Source: Burkholderiales bacterium
GTDB lineage: Bacteria; Pseudomonadota; Gammaproteobacteria; Burkholderiales; Burkholderiaceae_E
Reading direction: 5' to 3'
Assembly: GCA_947487165.1 (NCBI GenBank)
Contig: CANKWX010000040.1
Location: 1 to 36,581 of the forward strand
DNA length: 36,581 nucleotides
Positions 34,762 to 36,581 of this stretch are shown piece after piece; positions within the stretch are counted from its first letter, which is position 1; every line of letters starts with the position of its first letter. Both the position numbers and the translations under genes were made by a program. A model generated the notes under the pieces. It was given only the letters and a program-made list of their open reading frames with translations, was not told the DNA's origin and made no database searches.

Positions 34762-35958
34762 TCAGGCTGCTGCCTTCAGGTGCACTGGTCTGCGTAACTC
34801 AGGCGCCAGGCCCTCGCCCATGAGGTCGATGAAATTGTCCGCATAGAATGCGTTGACCGCTGTCGCAGAGCAACCCTGCAAGGTTTCGTCAAAGCGCTTG
34901 AGCGGATGCCGCCCTCCTTCAATGTGCGGGAAGTCCGACGAAAACAGGCAGACCCCCTCGCCGCTGTTGCGAATGATCCAGCCGGTGTCCTCATGCGGGT
35001 ATGGCGTGACACGCAGTTGGCGCCGCGCAATCTCACTCGGCAGGCCAGACAGCTTCTGCAGACGGGTCTCGTTCTTGCGGAAAGCCAAGGCGGCCGAATC
35101 CATGGACCTCATCCATCCCGGCACCCAGGCGGCTCCCAGCTCGATGGCGCCCCACTTCAAGCGCGGAAATCGGTCGAACACGCCATCGAAGATCAGCGTC
35201 GACAAAGTCTGCATCGCCGAGTTCGGAATCGGCATGTAGCTGATCGACGTGAAGTTATCGTCCCCGCCATGAAAGTCCGGCACTGGCGGCCCGCCGTTGA
35301 CTTTGTAGGTCCTGGACATTTTCTCTTCGCCGCCGACGTGAAACAGAATCGGAATACCCGCTTCCTGCGCCAGCGCCCAGACCGGGTCGAGATCGACGTG
35401 GCTGGGCGCGTGCTGCATCGGGCAGCGTGAAGGCACCAGCAGCGAGCGTGCACCCAGCCGCAGGGCGAGCTCGGCAGTCTGCCGCGCCCTGGCGAAGTCT
35501 TCCAGCGGCACATAGCAACTGGACAGCAGCCGACGGTCGATAGAGCAGAAGTCGACCATCATGCGGTTGTGCGCGTCTGCGGCCGCATAGCACAGCGCCA
35601 TATCGTCGGTCTGGTCCAACCCGAAGTTGCCCAGGCAGTAGGTGGTAAACAACAGTTGGCTGGCAAAGCCGAACAGGTCCATCGCGTGCGAACGATCCTC
35701 ACGAATGAACGAGCCGTGGGCTTCGTGGTTTTTGCGCAGCAGGAGGTTCTCATCGACCCCGGCACGAAAGACCGGGTCGGCATGCGCGGCGCGCGAGCGT
35801 CCTGGCCGACTCACATAGCGCGCGGCCCGGGCGCGGTAATGCGTCGACGCATGAAAGCGCGCGAGCATGCTGCTGTCGAAATACGGATCGAGGCAATCGT
35901 CCAGCTCCATCAGATGGCTGTCGGCGTCGTGGATCAGGCGGCCGTTCGAGTAGGTCAT
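34762..35958 (-). CDS. Amidohydrolase family 2 protein
   Basis: This is a 398-residue metal-dependent hydrolase or decarboxylase of the amidohydrolase-2 family (TIM barrel). The first metal motif is the DADSHLME variant (11-18) found in many members instead of HxH. A mid-barrel histidine lies in IPILFHVGGEE, and the C-terminal aspartate is in LFSSDFPHIEGG. An AAGGAA ribosome site precedes the ATG. It follows a crotonase-fold gene by 51 bp on the same strand, suggesting a shared catabolic pathway. Family members with this layout act on aromatic, lactone or acyl substrates, and the substrate cannot be assigned here. Confidence 0.88.
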   Translation of the reverse strand: MTYSNGRLIHDADSHLMELDDCLDPYFDSSMLARFHASTHYRARAARYVSRPGRSRAAHADPVFRAGVDENLLLRKNHEAHGSFIREDRSHAMDLFGFASQLLFTTYCLGNFGLDQTDDMALCYAAADAHNRMMVDFCSIDRRLLSSCYVPLEDFARARQTAELALRLGARSLLVPSRCPMQHAPSHVDLDPVWALAQEAGIPILFHVGGEEKMSRTYKVNGGPPVPDFHGGDDNFTSISYMPIPNSAMQTLSTLIFDGVFDRFPRLKWGAIELGAAWVPGWMRSMDSAALAFRKNETRLQKLSGLPSEIARRQLRVTPYPHEDTGWIIRNSGEGVCLFSSDFPHIEGGRHPLKRFDETLQGCSATAVNAFYADNFIDLMGEGLAPELRRPVHLKAAA

Positions 35959-35995
35959 GGGAGATTCCTTTCAGAAGTGGACGTGGGGTCGCAAG

Positions 35996-36011
35996 GACTG
36001 ACGCGTCAGTC
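35996..36011. promoter_or_regulatory. Perfect 16-bp palindrome between crotonase and amidohydrolase genes
   Basis: GACTGACGCGTCAGTC overlaps the crotonase stop codon and precedes the amidohydrolase start by about 38 bp. There is no U-tract, so a terminator is unlikely. The symmetric GC-centred form is like operators of TetR-type regulators, which commonly control such catabolic genes. Confidence 0.4.
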
Positions 36012-36581
36012 AGGCTGGCCGGGGCTCGTTCGACTGAGGCTGGATTCGATCCGAATCCTGGTCCAGACCTGATTCGCGGGGCCGTTCGCGCGCAAGCTCC
36101 CGCTGGTAGCGCTCCAATGCAAGCTCCACCATCGGCAGGCGCTTGCCCTCGGTCGGCCAGGGCTTTTCATGGCCTGGGTCTGTCGAGCCGATACGGCGGA
36201 CCATGAAGGTGCTGAACGCGTTATGAATATGGGCCGTGAAACCTTGGGCATCCTGGGCCTGGTTGATCGCCATCTTGGTGGTGCGCAGATCGAAGGGGTC
36301 GTTGCGGGCAACATCGGCGGCATAGGCCAGGGTCTCGGCCTCCAACTGGTCGCGGCGCACCACACGGTTGACGAAACCCAGCTCGCGCGCCTGACGGGCG
36401 TCGATGAAGCGGCCCTGGAACAGCAGCTCCTTGGCCATGCGCGGGTGAATGTCATAGGGAATCGAGAAGTACTGGAAGGCTGAGCCCAGGAACAGCGCAT
36501 CGTCGGCCGCGAAGATGATGTCGGCGGTCGAGGCCACCATCCAGCCACCGAAGATGCAGTAGCCCTGCACCGCGCAGATCA
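36010..36581 (-). CDS. Crotonase-fold (enoyl-CoA hydratase/isomerase family) protein, 5' end outside window
   Basis: The frame is open to the window edge (residues ICAVQGYCIFGGW), so the first third of the protein lies outside; the GTG at 36570 is internal. The visible part has the oxyanion-hole segment QGYCIFGGW and STADIIFAADDALF. The C-terminal trimerisation part is GRFIDARQARELGFVNRVV. Compared with crotonase, the two catalytic glutamates appear replaced: Met in GGWMVAS and Ala in FLGSAF. Simple hydratase activity is therefore doubtful. It may be an isomerase, hydrolase or C-C lyase of this superfamily. It is probably in one operon with the amidohydrolase. Confidence 0.85.
   Translation of the reverse strand, partial: ICAVQGYCIFGGWMVASTADIIFAADDALFLGSAFQYFSIPYDIHPRMAKELLFQGRFIDARQARELGFVNRVVRRDQLEAETLAYAADVARNDPFDLRTTKMAINQAQDAQGFTAHIHNAFSTFMVRRIGSTDPGHEKPWPTEGKRLPMVELALERYQRELARERPRESGLDQDSDRIQPQSNEPRPA

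Overview
The window looks like chromosome of a betaproteobacterium, most likely in the Burkholderiales. The run asd - fimV - truA - trpF - trpB - trpA - accD - folC - SPOR protein - cvpA - purF, all on the + strand, is a gene order I know from that group. The core region is GC-rich. No rRNA or tRNA gene and no CRISPR array was seen, and the genus cannot be read from the sequence.

Region 1 (1-12710) is a conserved housekeeping block. It covers aspartate-family amino acid synthesis (asd, cut by the window edge), a polar pilus/peptidoglycan hub protein (fimV), tRNA modification (truA), the end of tryptophan synthesis (trpF-trpB-trpA, with ATGA overlaps truA/trpF and trpF/trpB), fatty acid and folate synthesis (accD, folC), envelope proteins (SPOR, CvpA) and purine synthesis (purF). 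The gene expected next, metZ, survives only as a frameshifted N-terminal stump of about 40 codons. It ends exactly where the 3' end of a divergent-origin gene, dnaE2, begins.

Region 2 (12844-25795) holds dnaE2 (error-prone polymerase, - strand) behind a near-perfect LexA box with no imuA/imuB beside it. Next comes a four-gene RND efflux set on the + strand: NodT-type outer membrane lipoprotein, periplasmic adaptor lipoprotein, and two closely related AcrB-like pumps in tandem.

Region 3 (25838-28100) is a translationally coupled - strand trio: an FAD/NAD(P)-binding flavoprotein, a possible 33-residue peptide and a short-chain dehydrogenase.

Region 4 (28470-30625) reads as a relic chromosomal integron. 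It has an integron integrase pseudogene on the - strand with a large internal deletion and an amber codon. This is followed by + strand gene cassettes separated by attC-like sites at 29769-29826 and 30176-30235, with a weaker candidate at 30521-30625. The cassettes encode an exported N-formylglutamate-amidohydrolase-family protein, a zinc-ribbon/membrane protein that appears frameshifted, and a small membrane protein.

Region 5 (30744-34034) is a visibly AT-richer - strand operon: homospermidine synthase, a YgiB/DUF1190 protein, a glutathionylspermidine-synthetase-like ATP-grasp ligase and a DUF350 membrane protein. A perfect 16-bp palindrome lies about 200 bp upstream. This is the best candidate here for a little-described system, coupling polyamine synthesis to an ATP-dependent amine ligation at the membrane.

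Region 6 (34762-36581) returns to high GC, with an amidohydrolase-2 family protein and the 3' part of a crotonase-fold gene whose two usual catalytic glutamates are absent.
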